NCBI RefSeq assembly: GCF_910589235.1
Contig: NW_025813595.1
Coordinates: 1,488,001-1,552,000 of the forward strand
DNA: 64,000 bases
Reading direction: 5' to 3'
DNA from: Vespa crabro
Taxonomy: Eukaryota; Arthropoda; Insecta; Hymenoptera; Vespidae
Positions 1 through 13,673 of the stretch are shown piece after piece. Position numbers and translations under genes: made by a program. Below the pieces are notes generated by a model that worked only from the letters and a program-made list of their open reading frames with translations, made no database searches and was not told the DNA's origin. Each line of letters opens with the position of its first letter. Position 1 is the first letter of the stretch.

Positions 1-85
1 TAACGAAAATATAGATAATAATAATAAAATTCATTACGTTAATAATGATAATAACGATAATAACGGAAATTATAATATTATTATA

Positions 86-1711
86 AATTTATCTATAATA
101 ACAATATTAATAATAACGATATTATCGATAATAATAATAATTTTAATAGCAATAATGACCTTAATAAAGATAATAACGTAAATAATGAAACGATAATAAC
201 GATAATAGTAATAATAATATCGATATTAATAATAATTACAATAATGACGATAATAACGATTATAATAATAACGATAATGAGGATGATAATAATATCTATA
301 ATAGCACTAATAACGATAATAATTATAATAATAATAGCAATAATAACGATAACAACTATAATAACATTATTCATAATAATAATGATAACGAAACTAATAA
401 TAATAATTATGTAAACGATAAAAATAATAACATTAATATCGGTGATAAAGATAATAACGGTAATAATAATAATAATAATAACGAAAATAACGATTAGAAT
501 GATAATAACGTTAACAATGCTAATATAAGAGCAATAATAACGATAAAAGGATAATAATTATAATAATAGATGTAATAATTACAACATCAACTATAATAAA
601 GATAATAATAATAATAATAGTAGTAATCATAACAATAATAATAGTATAAACAATAAAAACTATAATAAAAATATTATCCATAATAATAATAATAATATTA
701 ACGATTATAACGGTAATAACGATAATGACATTAATAATAATAGAATTAATTACGATAATAACGTTTATAACGTTAATAATGATAGCAATAATAATGATAA
801 TAAGGATAGTAATAATAATAATAGTAATAAAAATAATATCGAAAATAACGGTAATAACGATTACGAAGATAATAATAATAATAATAAGATAATAGCCATA
901 TAAATGATAATATCGATGACAACGATTAAAATAATAACAATAATACCAATAATAACAGTAATAACGACAATAATTATATTAATAATAATTGTAATAATAA
1001 TAATAACGGTAATAGCGATAATAACGATATTATTAAAAGTAATGATAAATATAAAAATAATAACGATAGTGATGAAAATAAAAATTTTAATAATAACGAT
1101 ATTTTCTATAATAGTGATAATACTAATACCGATAATAACGATTAAATTATAATAACAATAATAATAATAATATTATTATTAATGTTAATAACGATAACAA
1201 GGACAATAGTGATAATAATATTAATAATTTTAACATAAATGTCGTTAATAACGATAATTATTTTTAAAGAAATAATAATAACAATATTAACAATGTCTGC
1301 AATAATAATGATAGTAAGGTTAATAATAGTGGTAACAATTAAAGTAATAACAGTAATAACGATAATAACAATAATAAGGATAATAATAATAAAGATAATA
1401 ACGTTAGTAGTAATAATAATATCGATAGAAAAAATAATGACGGTAATAACGAAAATAACGATAATAACGATAATAATAATAAAATTAATAACGATAATTA
1501 CGTTAATAAACAAAATAATATTAACAATAATAACGATAACAACGATAATAAGGATAATAGTAATAACGATAATAACGACAATAGTAATTTTAAAAATATT
1601 GATAAAAAAGATAATAAGAATAATAATAATAATAGTAATAATAATAAAAACGATAAAAATAATAATTACGATATTAATAATAATAATAACAATAATAAAG
1701 ATAATAACTGA

Positions 1712-1751
<40 letters not shown>

Positions 1752-1810
1752 TAAATAATAAAGATAATAATGACTATAATAATACGAATAATAATAATAA
1801 TAAGAATATC
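86..1810. repeat. Higher-order block A, copy I (partner 24510-26290)
   Basis: Rare words recur in the same order in the partner: the TTTATCTATAATAAC start, ATGACCTTAATAAAG, GATAATGAGGATGATAAT, GATAGATGTAATAATTAC-like words, and GTAAGG followed by GTGGTAACAATTAAAG. The offset moves from about 24430 near 490 to about 24185 near 1140 and 24470 near 1220, so about 240 bp is missing from the partner in the first half and about 285 bp is extra in it after that. The block ends after a pure AAT tract at 1712-1750. Confidence 0.85.
1712..1750. repeat. Pure (AAT)13 microsatellite
   Basis: Thirteen uninterrupted AAT units. The paralogous tract at 26193-26231 also has thirteen units, unlike other paralogous tracts in the window, which differ in length. 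Confidence 0.9.
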
Positions 1811-2035
1811 AATAATAACGAAAAGAGCGCTAATAATAGTCATAATATCTATAATGACACTAATAACGGTATCATCAACCATAATATATACGAAATTATC
1901 GATAATTTTGATAATTATAATATCAATAATAAGAATAACAACAATATTAATGATAATAATCAAAATAATATTCATAAAAATAATAACGATAATAACGATA
2001 ATAACGATATTATCGACAATAAAACTAATAATAAT
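1811..2035. repeat. Degenerate triplet array, no clear long-range partner
   Basis: This stretch has the same triplet grammar, with a few rarer words (GAGCGC near 1825, ATCATCAACC near 1872). I could not place a convincing paralogue. The block A partner stops matching here and resumes with material like that at about 3520. Confidence 0.6.
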
Positions 2036-3430
2036 GATAATGGGTAATAGAGATTATAACGATAATAATGATAATGACAATAATAATAATTGTAATAATA
2101 AAGATAGTAATGATAATATAGGAAATAAGGATAATAATAATAACAATAATAACGATAATAACGATATAAATGATAATAACGACAATGATAATAATAGTAA
2201 TAATAATTAAAACGATAATAACGATTATAATAATAATAATAATAACAATAATAAAGATAAAATGGACAATAATAATTATAAAAATAATAATAATAATAAT
2301 ATCGATAATATCGATAATAACGATAATAATAATATTATTAATAACAACAATGACAATAATAACGATAATAAGGATAATAATAAATACGATAAAGCCGATA
2401 ATATCGACAATAATATTAACAATATTAATGATACTATCGATAAGAATATTAACAATATTAACGATAATATCGATAATAATAATAACATTATTAACGATAA
2501 TATATATATGAAAATTATAACAATAATAATAATAACAGTAATAACAATAATACAGATGATAATGATAATAACGGTAATAATAGTAGTAATAATAACAATT
2601 ATTAAATTAATAACGTTAAAACGATAATAAAGATAATAATAGTTTAATAATAACAATAATAACAATAATAACGATAATAAGGTTATTTACGATAATATCT
2701 ATAAAAAAAATAATAATAATAATAAAAGTAAGAACGATAGTAGAGATAACAACAATGATAATAATAATAACGATAATAATGATAATAACGTTAATAAAAA
2801 TAATTATAATAAAGATAACAACGATAATGACGAAAGTATCGATAATAATATTTTCAATAAGAAAGATAATTACGATAATAATGATATTAGCGATAAAATT
2901 TATAATAATGATAACAATAATGACGATAATAATGTAAATAATAATAACAATAATAACGATAATAAGGACAATAATGATAACAAGGAAGATTATTATAATA
3001 ATATTATCAATAGAAACGATAAATTGGTAATACTTACGATCATAACGATAATAACGTTAATAACGATATTAACCATAATAAGATTATTAACTATTTTTAC
3101 GTTAATAACGATAATAATATCAGAAATAATATAGGTAATAGCGACAATAACGTTAACAATAATAATAACATTATTGACAATATTATCGATGATAACGATA
3201 ATAAAAATAACGGTAATGACAATAATAATAATAATAGTAATAAAAATAATAATTATAACAACGTTAATAATAATAACAATGATAACGGCAATAATGATAA
3301 TAATATTAATAAAGATATTAGCAATAATAATAGTAGTAATTAATAACATTTATAACGAAATTAACGATAATAACGATAACAATAATAACGATTATTACTA
3401 TAATAACTAAAATAATAAAAACGATAGAAA
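2036..3430. repeat. Higher-order block B, copy I (partner 53640-54300)
   Basis: The GGGTAATAGAGATTATAACG start and the following 90 bases recur at about 53649 with few changes, including ATATAGGAAATAAGG. The second half (TATTTTTACGTTAATAAC near 3090, and ACATTTATAACGAAATTAACG near 3350) aligns with 53950-54300. The partner is about 700 bp shorter, so the middle (about 2260-3040) is specific to this copy; it holds Asn/Asp-phase triplets and an eight-A run near 2703. Confidence 0.75.
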
Positions 3431-3889
3431 CGATATTAGTAAAAATAATAATACTGATAAAAACGATAATAAATTTAATAATAATAAAAGGAATAATGAT
3501 AGTAAAAAATTAAAGATATAAACGATTATAAAACCAAAAACTACGAATATAACGATAATAATTATAACAATAATAACGATAATAACTACAATAATTATAA
3601 AAATAACAACGAAAATAAAAATAATAACAATAATAACGACAATAACGATAATAATAATAATACTGATAAAAGTAATAAAAACGATAATAATAAAAATATT
3701 AATAATAACGATAATAAAGATAATAGTACATGTTATAATGATACTAATAACTATAATAACGATAAAAACGATAATAATGATACTATCGTTTATAATTACA
3801 ACGATAATACCGATAATGTTATTATTAATAATAACGATAATAAGGATATTTACGATAATAATAATAACAATAATATAGAAAAGAACGAT
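3431..3889. repeat. Higher-order block C, copy I (partner 26290-26720)
   Basis: The diagnostic words are GATAATAGTACATGT near 3722 and CTAATAACTATAATAACG after it, found in the same order near 26552. The copy at 26 kb joins block A directly to block C, so about 1.7 kb (1811-3520) present here is missing there. Confidence 0.75.
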
Positions 3890-4822
3890 ATGATCTAGAA
3901 TAACGATAATAATATTAACGATATTAACAATAATAACGATGAAACGAAAATAATAACATCAATATTACCGATAATATTGATAATAATAATAATGATAATA
4001 GCAATAATAACCATAATAAAGATATTAACGATAACAATGCAAATGATAATTACGATAATAATAATAATAATAATATCAAAAATAACAATAATTACCATAA
4101 TAACTATAATGACGATAATAATAATAGCAATAATAGCGATAACATCGTTAATAACAATAATCGTAATAATAACGAAAATAGTGGTAATAACGATGACATC
4201 GATAATAATAATAATATTAATATCGATAATAACACTAATAACGAAAATTATAATATTAATAACAATAATAACAATAATAACGATAATAATGATAATAATA
4301 AGTACGATAAAGTCGATAATATCGAAAATAATATTAATAATATTAATGAAAATATCGATAATAAAAATAACATTATTAACGATAATATCAATAAGCATAA
4401 AAATAATAATAATAATAGTAATAACGATAATAACGATGATAATAGTAGTATTACTAACATTAATAACAATAATAGCGGTAATAAGTTAATAAACGGTAAT
4501 AACGATAATTATAATAACCATATTAACAATAATAACGACATTATCGATGATAACATTAACAATAATAACGATAATATCTATAATAATAATAATATTATTA
4601 ACGTTAACATCGATGATAATAATAATTATAATAACATTAATAACGATAATATCGATAATAACTATAATAATAATAAAGAAAATAACGATAATAATTATAT
4701 TAACGATAATAACAATAGTAATATTATCGATAATAACGATAATAACGATAATAACGAAAAAATAATAATAATAATAATAATAATACCAATATCTCCAATA
4801 ACGATAATAACGATAAAGCGAA

Positions 4823-4874
<52 letters not shown>

Positions 4875-5500
4875 TCGATATTAAAGATAATGACGGCAAT
4901 AATAATAATAAAAATAATATTAATAGTAATAACGATAATGACGATAATAATAATAGTTATATTAACAATAATAACAATAATAAGGATAATAACAATAATA
5001 ACTATAAAAATAATAAAACGACAATAATAACTATAATAAATATAATAACGATATGGTATTAACAATAATGACGACAATATTAGTAATAGTAATATCGATA
5101 ATAACCATAATAACAGCAATAAAATTAATAATAATAACAAGATAATAAAGATATTATCGAAAATAAAGATAAAAGCTATAATAATAATACTAATAAGAAC
5201 AATAACAACGATAATAACGATAATAAAAATAATATCAGTAACTATAATACGACAATAATAATAACAACAATAAAAATGATAATAAAGATGACAACAATAA
5301 TAAGGTTAATAACTATATTAACTATATCAATAATAAAGGAAATAACATTAATTTCGATATAAATAATAGCAGCATTAAAGATAATAACGATAATAATAAT
5401 AATAATAATAACCTTAATAACTATAATAAACATTATAACGATATGGTATTAACGATAAAAACGGCAATATTAGTAATAGTAGTAACAATAATAACGATAA
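3890..5500. repeat. Higher-order block D, copy I (partner 54700-55960; part also at 33520-34030 and 52975-53220)
   Basis: The match to copy III is close for over 1 kb. It shares AAGTACGATAAAGTCG, ATAAGCATAAAA, GTAGTATTACTAACATT, GATAAAGCGAAAAT and two copies of a module with ATATAATAACGATATGGTATT (about 5030 and 5445). The same module occurs at 33540, 33930, 53000, 55490 and 55890. The module lies about 415 bp apart within the block, so the block itself contains an older internal duplication. Confidence 0.85.
4823..4873. repeat. Pure (AAT)17 microsatellite
   Basis: Seventeen uninterrupted AAT units, directly after the GATAAAGCGAAAAT word. The paralogue at 55281-55307, after the same word, has nine. 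Confidence 0.92.
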
Positions 5501-7140
5501 TATCTATTTAATAATCTATAAAAATAATAATAATAATAATAATAATAGTAATAACGTTAATACCGATAATAACAATGATACTAATAATAACTATAATAAG
5601 GATAATAACTATAATAATATAAATCATAATAAAGATAACAACGATAATAACGATAACAATTATAAAACAGATAATAACGATAATAACAATTATAATCCTA
5701 ATAACGATAATAATATTTATAATAATAACAATACTACTGATAATAACGATAATAACGATAATAATAGTAGCAAGAATAACAATAATACTGATAATAACGA
5801 TAATAACGATAATAATAGTAGTAATAATAACAATAATAACACTAATAACGTTAAAAGCAATAATAAGATGATTAACGATAATAACGATAATTATAATAAT
5901 CATAATAATAATAATAACGATGTTATCAATGATAACAATAACAATAATAACGATAATATCGATAATAATGATAATATAATTAACGCTAAAATCGATAATA
6001 TTAATAATAATAATAACATTAATAACGTTAATAACAATTATAACTATAATAATAATACCGAAAATAACGATAATAACGATATTAATGATAATAATAATAA
6101 TACCAATATCGACAATAACCATCATAACGATAACAACGATTATAATAATAATAATAATAAAAATAATAGTAATAATAATAACGTTAATTACGTTAATTAC
6201 GATAATATTATTAGTAACTATAACAATAATAGCAATAATAACAATAATAACAATAATAATAAAAAAGTTTATATCGATAATTTCAATAATAATAATAACA
6301 ATATTAACGATTATATCGACTAAAATAATAACAATAATAACAATATTAAAAATAATAATCATAATAACGATAATAATATCATTATTATTAATACCAATAA
6401 TACCGATTATAACGATAATAATAATAACAATATCGATTATAATAACAACGATAATACCGATAATAGTAGTAATAATAATAACGATAATGACTATATTTAG
6501 GATAATAATAATAACAATAATAGAGATAAGAACGATATTATCTATAATAACAATATTAGTAATAACGATAGTAACCAAAATAACGATGTAACCATAATAA
6601 TAACAATAATATATACAATAATATTGATAATAATTATAATAATAATAGCAATAATAACGAAAATAAAGATAATAACGATAATAGTAATAATAATAATATC
6701 AAAAATAACAATAATTACGATAATGACTATAATAACAATAATAATAATTACGGTAATGGCGATGATAATAATATCTATAATAACGTTTATAACGATAATA
6801 ATAATAACAAAAATATCAATAAAAACAATAATAACTATAAAAACAATAATAATATTAACAATAATAACGATAATATCTATATTAAAAATAACATTAATCT
6901 ACGATAACGTAGATAAAAACAACAACAATAAAAGGAAAAATAACAAAAATAAGGATAATAACGATAATAGCGTCTATAATAAAAATAATAACGGTAATAA
7001 CGATAATAACAATAATAATAATAACGATAATATTGATAATAACATTAATAATACTAGCAGTAATAACTATATTAACGGTAATAACTATATTTAAGAAATC
7101 AGTAGTAACGATAGTATCGTTAATAATCATCATAATAACA
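5501..7140. repeat. Higher-order block E, copy I (partner 55962-57520; part also at 37790-38230 and 29060-29280)
   Basis: The block starts at the TTAATAATCT word and can be followed almost base for base in copy III, through CATAATAAAGATAACAAC, two adjacent AATACTGATAATAACG/GTAGTAAT modules, AAAGTTTATATCGATAATTT, and ACGATAACGT/AAACAACAACAATAAAAGG. Substitutions fall at all three triplet positions and most indels are whole triplets. There is no excess of changes at any position that would suggest a selected reading frame. Confidence 0.88.
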
Positions 7141-8300
7141 ATTATAACGAAAATGACGAGTTAACGATAATAATAATAAAATTAATAACGATATTTACGT
7201 TAATAACGAAAATAATAAAAGCATTAATATCGATAATAACGATAATAATAATAATAAGAATAATTACAACATTAAGGATAATAACGATAATAACGTTAAT
7301 ACTAATACAGATGACAACAATAAAAACAACAATATTAATATTAATAATAACGAAAATAAGGATAATAACGATAACAACGATAATATTAATATTTAATATC
7401 AAGATAATAACCATATTAACTTTAATAACGATACCAACGACAGTAACGATAAAAATAATAATAATAATAATATCGAAAATAAGGATAATTACGATGTCAA
7501 CGATAATAATAATAACAACAAAAGAGACAATAAAAATAATAAAGATAAAGAAAATAAGGATAATAACGATGACAATGATAATAATAATAACAATACTAAT
7601 ATAATAAGGATAATAACGATTATAAGGATTATATCAATAACGATAATAGAAATAATAATGAGAACGGTAATGAAGATAAAACGATAAAAATGATAATAAC
7701 TATAATAACAAATATAATAACGATAATAATAATAACAATAATAACGATAAAAACGATATAAACGATAACAACAGTAATATTATCATAATAACAATACTAA
7801 CAGTAATAACAATAACGAAAATAACGATTATAACAATAATTATAAAAAGAATAAGACCGATAATAATAATAATGAAGTTAATAATAATAATAATATTAGA
7901 GATATTAACTATAATTAAAACAATAATAATTATAACAATAATAATAATAATAATAGTAACCATAATAACGATAATATCGATAATAACGATAGTAATAATA
8001 ACAATAATATCGATAATATCGACAATTATAATAATAATATTAACGATAATTTCGATCAAAATATTAATACTAATAACAATAATAAAGATAATAACGGTAA
8101 TAACTATTGTAATAATATCGATAATAACAATATTATTAATAATAATAATAACGATAATTACGATAATAACGATAACAAAATTAATAATAATAAAGATAAT
8201 ATCAATGTAACGATAATACCGGTAATAACGATAATAAAAATTTTAATTGTAATAACAATAATAAAGATAATAAAGAGAATAACGGTAATAACGATAATAA
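7141..8300. repeat. Higher-order block F, copy I (partners 57480-59490 and 38240-39890)
   Basis: The block shares GAAATCAGTAGTAACGATAG (ending just before it), AATGAAGATAAAACG, ACGATAACAACAGTAAT and ATAATTTCG(A/G)TCA with the others. Copies II and III carry an extra block of about 0.7-1 kb (38760-39600; 58195-59220) at the point that is about 8030-8040 here, so this copy has lost it or never gained it. Confidence 0.8.
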
Positions 8301-10141
8301 CTATAATAATAAAAAGAAAATGATATCAACGATATCATTTATGATATCAACGCTAATAATAATAATAATAATATGGATAATAACGATGATAACGAAAATA
8401 AAGATAATAACGATAATAATAATTATAATAATTTCAATAATAATAACGTTAATTACAATAATAACGATAATAGTAATAGTAATTATAAAAATAATAGCAA
8501 TAATAACAGATGTTAGTATTAATATTAATAACGAAAATAATATACACGATAATGTCGATAATATCGATAATAATATTACCAAATTTAACTATAATATCGA
8601 TATTAATATTAACAACATTAACGATAATATCGATCATAATAATAATAATAATAATAACATTATTAACGATAATAACGATAATAACTATAAATAATAACGA
8701 AAATAAAGATAATAATAATATTAACGATAATAATAATAATAATTATAATAATAATATTAAAGATAATACCGATAGTAACGATAATAACGATAACAACGCT
8801 AATAACTATAACAAAGACAATTGCGATAGTAACGAATATAATAATAACAATAATAACGGTATTAGTAGTAATATTAATAACGATAATAACGATATTTACG
8901 ATAATAATTATAAGAATAATAAAAGATAATAACGATAGCACCAATAATATCGATAATAATAATAACAATATTAATGATTATATCAAAAATTATAATAATA
9001 CTAATATCTATAATAACGATAATATCGATAATATCGATAATAATAAAAACGATAATAACGATAAGAATAAAAATAATATTTCGATAGTAACAATTATAAC
9101 GACAATTACGATAATAACGATAATAATAACAACGATAATGTCGATGATAATAATAACGATCATAACGCTAATGACGAAAATAATAATAATAATAGCAATA
9201 ATAACGATATTAACGAAAATAGTAATAACAATAGTAACGAAAACAACGGTAATAACATTAATAATAATAATAATAATAAAGAAAGTAAGTATAATAACGG
9301 TGACAACTATAATATCAATAACAAATATAACGATAATAACGATAATAACGATAATAATAATTCTAATAATTAAGATAATATGGATATCAATGGCAATAAC
9401 GATAATAACGTTTATAATAATAATATTATTAAAGATAATAACGGTAATAACGATGCTAACAATAATAGCGATAATAATAACAACAACAGCAGCAATAATA
9501 ATTATAATAACTATAGTTTATTTAAAATAATAACGATAATAACAATAATAATTATAATAACATTATTAACGATAATGACAATGATAATAATAATAATAAT
9601 AAAGGTAATGACGATAAAAAAGTATCTAATGTTAATAATAATAAAGCAACAATAATGATAATAATAGAATTAATACTAAATATATTAAGATTAATAACTA
9701 TAATAACGATTATAACGATAACAGTAGTATTAAGAATAATAATAATAATAATAATAGCAATAATAACGATATTAACGACAATAACGGTAATAATTATTAA
9801 TAATAACGATAATATCAATAATATTGATAATATCGATAATAATTGTATTAATAATAACTTTAATAACGATAATAAGGACAATAAAATAAACAATAACAAC
9901 TTTATTAACAAAAATATTAAGGATAATTATCACGATAATAACGATAATAATAATAACAATAATAATAATAACGAAAGAAAAGATAATAAAGATGACAACG
10001 ATAATAATAATAGCAATAATAATGATAATAATGAAAAAAATAATAATTGAAATAACAATAATATCGCAAATAACGCTAATCACGATAATAATAATAATAA
10101 TAACGACGATGAAAATAATATTAATAATAACAATAATATCG
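8301..10141. repeat. Higher-order block G, copy I (partners 39890-42720 and 59940-61560)
   Basis: Three-way match. Diagnostic words in order are AATATGGATAATAACGATG, TACACGATAATGTCG, ATATTTCGATAGTAACAATT, ACAATGTCGATGATAAT-like words, AAAGAAAGTAAGTATAATAA, GGATATCAATGGCAATAACG, GATGCTAACAATAATAGCG and GATAAAAAAGTATCTAA. Between 9480 and 9560 this copy agrees with copy III against copy II (CAACAGCAGCAATAATAATT; GTTTATTTAAAATAAT), whereas around 8319 it agrees with copy II against copy III. Confidence 0.85.
8319..8339. repeat. Inverted repeat with GATATC arms
   Basis: Arms AATGATATC and GATATCATT flank a 3-base AAC centre and are perfectly complementary. A further GATATC follows at 8343-8348. 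The same arrangement is present at 39899-39919. The equivalent place in copy III (about 59945) keeps only the first arm. Confidence 0.9.
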
Positions 10142-10384
10142 ATAATAATAATAACGTAAAAAACGATAATAGCATTAATAATAGAAAAGATAATAACATT
10201 AATAACGATAATAAAGGTAATAATAATAAATAAAATAACGTTTATAACGATAATAACGATAATAATAATAATAATAATAACGTAAAAAACGATAATAGCA
10301 TTAATAATAGAAAAGATAATAACATTAATAACGATAATAAAGGTAATAATAATAAATAAAATAACGTTTATAACGATAATAACG

Positions 10385-10406
<22 letters not shown>
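10142..10406. repeat. Perfect 126-bp tandem duplication
   Basis: Bases 10142-10280 and 10268-10406 are identical at an offset of 126 (42 triplets). The word CGTAAAAAACG begins at 10155 and again at 10281, and the TAAAATAACGTTTATAACG word lies inside both units. I see no difference between the two copies, while older duplications in the window differ often, so this is a recent event. Confidence 0.95.
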
Positions 10407-10415
<9 letters not shown>

Positions 10416-11100
10416 TAATAGAGATATTAACGATAATAATAAAAACAATAATAACGATAATAATAATATAAATAATAATAACATCGATAATGTCGATGAT
10501 AATAATAACACGCATAACGCTAATAACGATAATAATAATAATATTATTAACGATATAATCGATAATAATAATAATCATAATATCATTAATAAAAATAATA
10601 CCGATAATAACAATAATAACGATAATTACGATTAAAATGATAATAACGAAAATAACGATAATAACGATATTAACGATTATAGTAATAATAATAATAATAA
10701 TAAGGATAATAATTATAATAAAGGCAATAATAATAATAATAATATTAATAATAATAATAATTTTAATGACGATAATATCGGTAATAATAATAAAAACAAT
10801 AATAATAATAAGGATGATAAAGATAACAGAGATTATAATAATAACGATTAAATAGATAACAACGGCAATAATGATAATAGCAAAAATAACGATAACAACT
10901 GTGATAAAAATAACAATATTAGCGATATTAAAGAAAATAGTAATAACAATAATAACGATAACAACGATAATAATATTAATAATAATAATAATAAAAACGA
11001 AAATAAGTATAATAACGGTGACATCGATAATAATAATAAAATTATAATGATAATAACGATAATAACGATAATAACGATGATAATAATAGTAATAATAAAG
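10407..11100. repeat. Higher-order block H, copy I (partner 61500-62290; part at 52120-52400)
   Basis: The GATAATTACGATTAAAAT word at about 10621 starts a match to 61556, and AGATAACAACGGCAATAATG near 10855 matches 62077. The run through ACAACTGTGATAAAAATAAC to TAACGGTGACATCG is preserved in both. A weaker third copy starts near 52125. Confidence 0.8.
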
Positions 11101-11829
11101 ATAATAACAATGTAAATGTTTCTAACGATAATAATAATAACAACAATAACGATAATAACGAATATGATTTTAAGAATGATAATAATATTAACAATATTAA
11201 AAACAATAATGACAATCACGATAATAAAGATAATAACGATAATAACAATAATAATAGTAGTAATAAAAAAAGTAATACGATAATAACGATAAAATAGTTT
11301 TTAACGATAATAATAATGGTGATAATTACGATAATATCGATGATAATAATAACTATAATAACGATAATAACGATTATGGAGATAATAATAATTATAGTAA
11401 ATATAACGATATTATAGATACTAACGACAAAATAATAATAATAATACTAACGATAATAGCAGTAATAACGAATAAAAATAGTAGAAAAATAACAATAATA
11501 TCAACAATAATGATAACAAAGATAATAACGATAATATCGATAATAATAAGTAAGATAACTTCGGTATCAACGATAATAATAATAACTATATTAACGATAA
11601 TATCGACAATAATAACAACAATATCGACAATAATAACGATAATAATAATAACAATAATAACAATAATACCGATACTAACGATAATATCGTCAATATTTAT
11701 AACGATAATGATAATAGCGATAAAAACAATAACGATATTAACGTTAATATTGACAATATTAAAGATAATAATGATAATAATTATAAAACGATAATAATTA
11801 TCATAATAATAACAGTAATAACGATAATA
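11101..11829. repeat. Higher-order block I, copy I (partner 43195-43900; part at 32290-32850)
   Basis: GATAACGAATATGATTTTAA-like and AATGACAATCACGATAATAA words near 11150-11225 match 43245-43320. TATAGATACTAACGACAAAA near 11415 matches near 43548. Triplet content is as elsewhere. Confidence 0.8.
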
Positions 11830-12348
11830 ACGATAAAAAAATTAAAATAATAACGATAATATAGATTATAATAATGATATTAATAACGTTAATAACGATA
11901 ATTACGATAATAAAGGTAATAATAATAAAATTAATAACGCTAATAACGATAATAAAGATAATATTATTATAAATAATACCGATAATATCGATTATAATGG
12001 AAATAATAATAATAAAAATATCGATAATAACGATAATAACGGTAATAAAGATAATAATAATAGTAATAATAATAGTAATAATAATAATGATAATTACGAT
12101 AATAATGATAATAATAATAGTCATAATAACATTATTACAATAATAACGATAAAAACAATAATAACGATATCCACAATAACGATAATAAATACAATATTAA
12201 TAACAATAATAATATTGATAATATCTATAATAACGATAATATACATAATGACGACAATAATGATAATAGTAATTACGATAATAAGGATAAATAAAAAAAT
12301 AACAATAATATCAACAATAACGATAAAAAAGATAATAACAATAATACC

Positions 12349-12396
12349 GGTTATGATAAGAATAATATTAATAATAATAACGATAATAATGATAAC

Positions 12397-12463
<67 letters not shown>

Positions 12464-12545
12464 TCATTAATACTCACAATAATAACAATAATAACGGTTA
12501 TGAGAAGAATAATATTAATAATAATAACGATAATAATGATAATAA
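12349..12545. repeat. 147-bp local duplication flanking a pure AAT tract
   Basis: The words GGTTATGATAAGAATAATAT at 12349 and GGTTATGAGAAGAATAATAT at 12496 begin two near-identical stretches of about 50 bases at an offset of 147 (49 triplets). The pure AAT tract lies between them. Confidence 0.85.
12397..12462. repeat. Pure (AAT)22 microsatellite
   Basis: Twenty-two uninterrupted AAT units inside the 147-bp duplication. Unit 2 of the 2-kb tandem duplication has no equivalent tract. Confidence 0.93.
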
Positions 12546-13673
12546 CCAAATAATCGATAATAATAATTACAATAATAACGATAATAACAATAATAATGAT
12601 AATAATACTAATAATTATAACGATACTAACGATAATATTGATAATAATAATAATAGGATCGATAATAACGTTAATAGTAATAAGTATAAAATCGGTAGTA
12701 ATGATATTAATGAAAATATCCATAATAATAATAAAAAATATAACAATACTAACGATAATAACAATAACAATAATAACAATAATTACGATAATAATAATAG
12801 AAAAGATAATAATTCTAATAATTATAACCATAATAACGATAATAACGATAATAATAATAATATTAATAACGATAATTACGTTTATAACGATAATAATAAT
12901 AACAATAACATTGATAAAAACGACAATATTCGTAATAACTGTATTAATAATAACAAAAATAACTATTAAAACGGTAATAACAATAATAATAATAACAATA
13001 ATGACGGTAATAACGGTAATAACGATAATAATAATAAAATAATGACGATAATAACGGTAATATCGCGTAATAATAAATACAATAGTAACAATAGTAATAA
13101 TAGCAATAATAACGATGGTAAAGAAATGGAAGATAATGGTAATAATATTAAATACGAAATGAATGATAATAACGATAATATCGATATAAATAATACATAT
13201 AACATTAATAATTATAGTAATAATAAAAGTAATAACGATAATAAATATAATAGCTTTAATAATACAAGTAATAATAACAATAATATCATTATTAAAGATA
13301 ATGAAGATATGAACGATAATAATAATCATAATAATAACAATAATATTCATAATAATATAAACGATAATAACGGTAATGACGATAAAAAACATAATAACGA
13401 AAATATAGATATTAATAAATTAGATAATATCGATTTCATCGAAAATAATAATAACAATAATAACGATAATAAGTATAACAAAAATGATATTTACGAATAT
13501 AACGATAAAAGAAATATTAATAATATCAATAATAAGGATAATAAGGATATCGTCGATAATAATAATAACATTAATAATGATAATATAGATATTAATATTA
13601 TCAATATAAGCGATAATAAGGATAATTTTAATAATAATAATATATACAATATTAACAATAATAATAATAATAT

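Noticed and set aside
10142..10406. Possible CRISPR-like array
   Set aside because: There are only two units, head to tail with no unique spacers, and no cas genes.
12397..12462. Pure AAT tracts as bacterial AT-rich replication origin unwinding elements
   Set aside because: No DnaA-box cluster, no dnaA or other origin genes, and similar tracts occur at many places.
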